Positions 63,882-64,000 of a stretch of DNA of 64,000 nt are shown in pieces. Position numbers and translations under genes: made by a program. A model generated the notes under the pieces. It saw only the letters and a list, made by a program, of their open reading frames with translations. It did not search any database and was not told the origin of the DNA. The stretch is from Roseivirga sp. 4D4 (GTDB lineage: Bacteria > Bacteroidota > Bacteroidia > Cytophagales > Cyclobacteriaceae), in contig NZ_MDGP01000001.1 in assembly GCF_001747095.1 (NCBI RefSeq), positions 2,587,001 through 2,651,000 on the forward strand. Reading direction: 5' to 3'. Position 1 is the first letter of the stretch, and every line of letters starts with the position of its first letter.

Positions 63882-64000
63882 AATCAATTATTGTAGACGA
63901 CTCGCACCTCGCCAGGCAGGAACTCAAACACCTGCTAAAGACTTTTGATGACATTCGAGTAATCGGTGAAGCAGAAAATGCCGAGCAGGCAAAAGAGCTC
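63878..64000 (+). CDS. LytTR-type response regulator, N-terminal fragment (cut by window edge)
   Basis: The ATG at 63878 overlaps the kinase stop (ATGA). The first 41 residues are a receiver-domain start: MKSIIVDDSHLARQELKHLL with the acidic pair DD at residues 7-8, then DIRVIGEAENAEQAKEL. Pairing with a LytS-type kinase makes a C-terminal LytTR DNA-binding domain likely, but that part is outside the window. Confidence 0.85.
   Translation, partial: MKSIIVDDSHLARQELKHLLKTFDDIRVIGEAENAEQAKEL

Noticed and set aside
1..64000. tRNA, rRNA, insertion sequence, prophage or integrase genes
   Set aside because: I looked in the longer gaps and among the products and saw no cloverleaf, no transposase or integrase, and no flanking target duplications.

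Overview
The window looks like chromosomal DNA of a Bacteroidota bacterium, most likely a marine-type member of the Cytophagales (Roseivirga/Fulvivirga-like). This placement is inferred from gene content and not from a marker-gene search. Supporting traits are type IX secretion (T9SS) C-terminal sorting domains on several secreted proteins, SusC/TonB-like outer-membrane barrels, promoters of the TTG-N19/20-TAnnTTTG type, a fused E1 alpha/beta dehydrogenase, bacillithiol genes, the rpmG-DUF4295-ftsY block, and PadR-linked FtsX-type permeases. I see no tRNA, rRNA, insertion sequence, prophage or CRISPR array. Layout: 1-4.4 kb holds the tail of one outer-membrane barrel protein, a complete second one, an RskA-like duplicated lipoprotein and a small membrane protein. 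4.5-15.4 kb is mostly core metabolism and translation: rocD, a microgene plus two PH-domain membrane proteins, rpmB, a secreted M24 peptidase, rpmG, the DUF4295 microgene, ftsY, rimO, bshC and a 5-formyl-THF cyclo-ligase. 15.4-30.5 kb is the most distinctive part. It is a threefold tandem of a two-gene cassette on the minus strand, each cassette being a small lipoprotein followed immediately by a very large secreted Asp-box (BNR/sortilin-like) protein with a T9SS tail. The three large proteins carry 0, 2 and 11 copies of a ~108-residue Ig-like module. 30.6-35.4 kb carries mnmD, ispF, an M16 peptidase, the E1 fusion and a YtxJ bacilliredoxin. 35.4-38.7 kb has three poorly known envelope proteins, one with DUF7477-like repeats. 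38.8-45.4 kb is core again: rpsT, radC, a DUF1684 protein, and pheT-coiled coil-zapA-rny. 45.4-47.2 kb has a 30-residue membrane microprotein in its own transcription unit, sucD, and a structured gap that may encode a small RNA. 47.2-54.5 kb has an SLC13 transporter, a nitroreductase, lipoproteins, an M28 peptidase and a lipoprotein/M64-peptidase pair. 54.6-64 kb has rarA, a padR-permease-permease operon with a repeat-rich control region, an alpha/beta hydrolase, and a LytS-type kinase with the start of its LytTR-type regulator. How the parts fit: many genes serve the envelope and T9SS export. Two different loci pair a small lipoprotein with a T9SS-exported partner by tight translational coupling, which suggests surface complexes of unknown function. 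bshC and ytxJ point to bacillithiol as the low-molecular-weight thiol.
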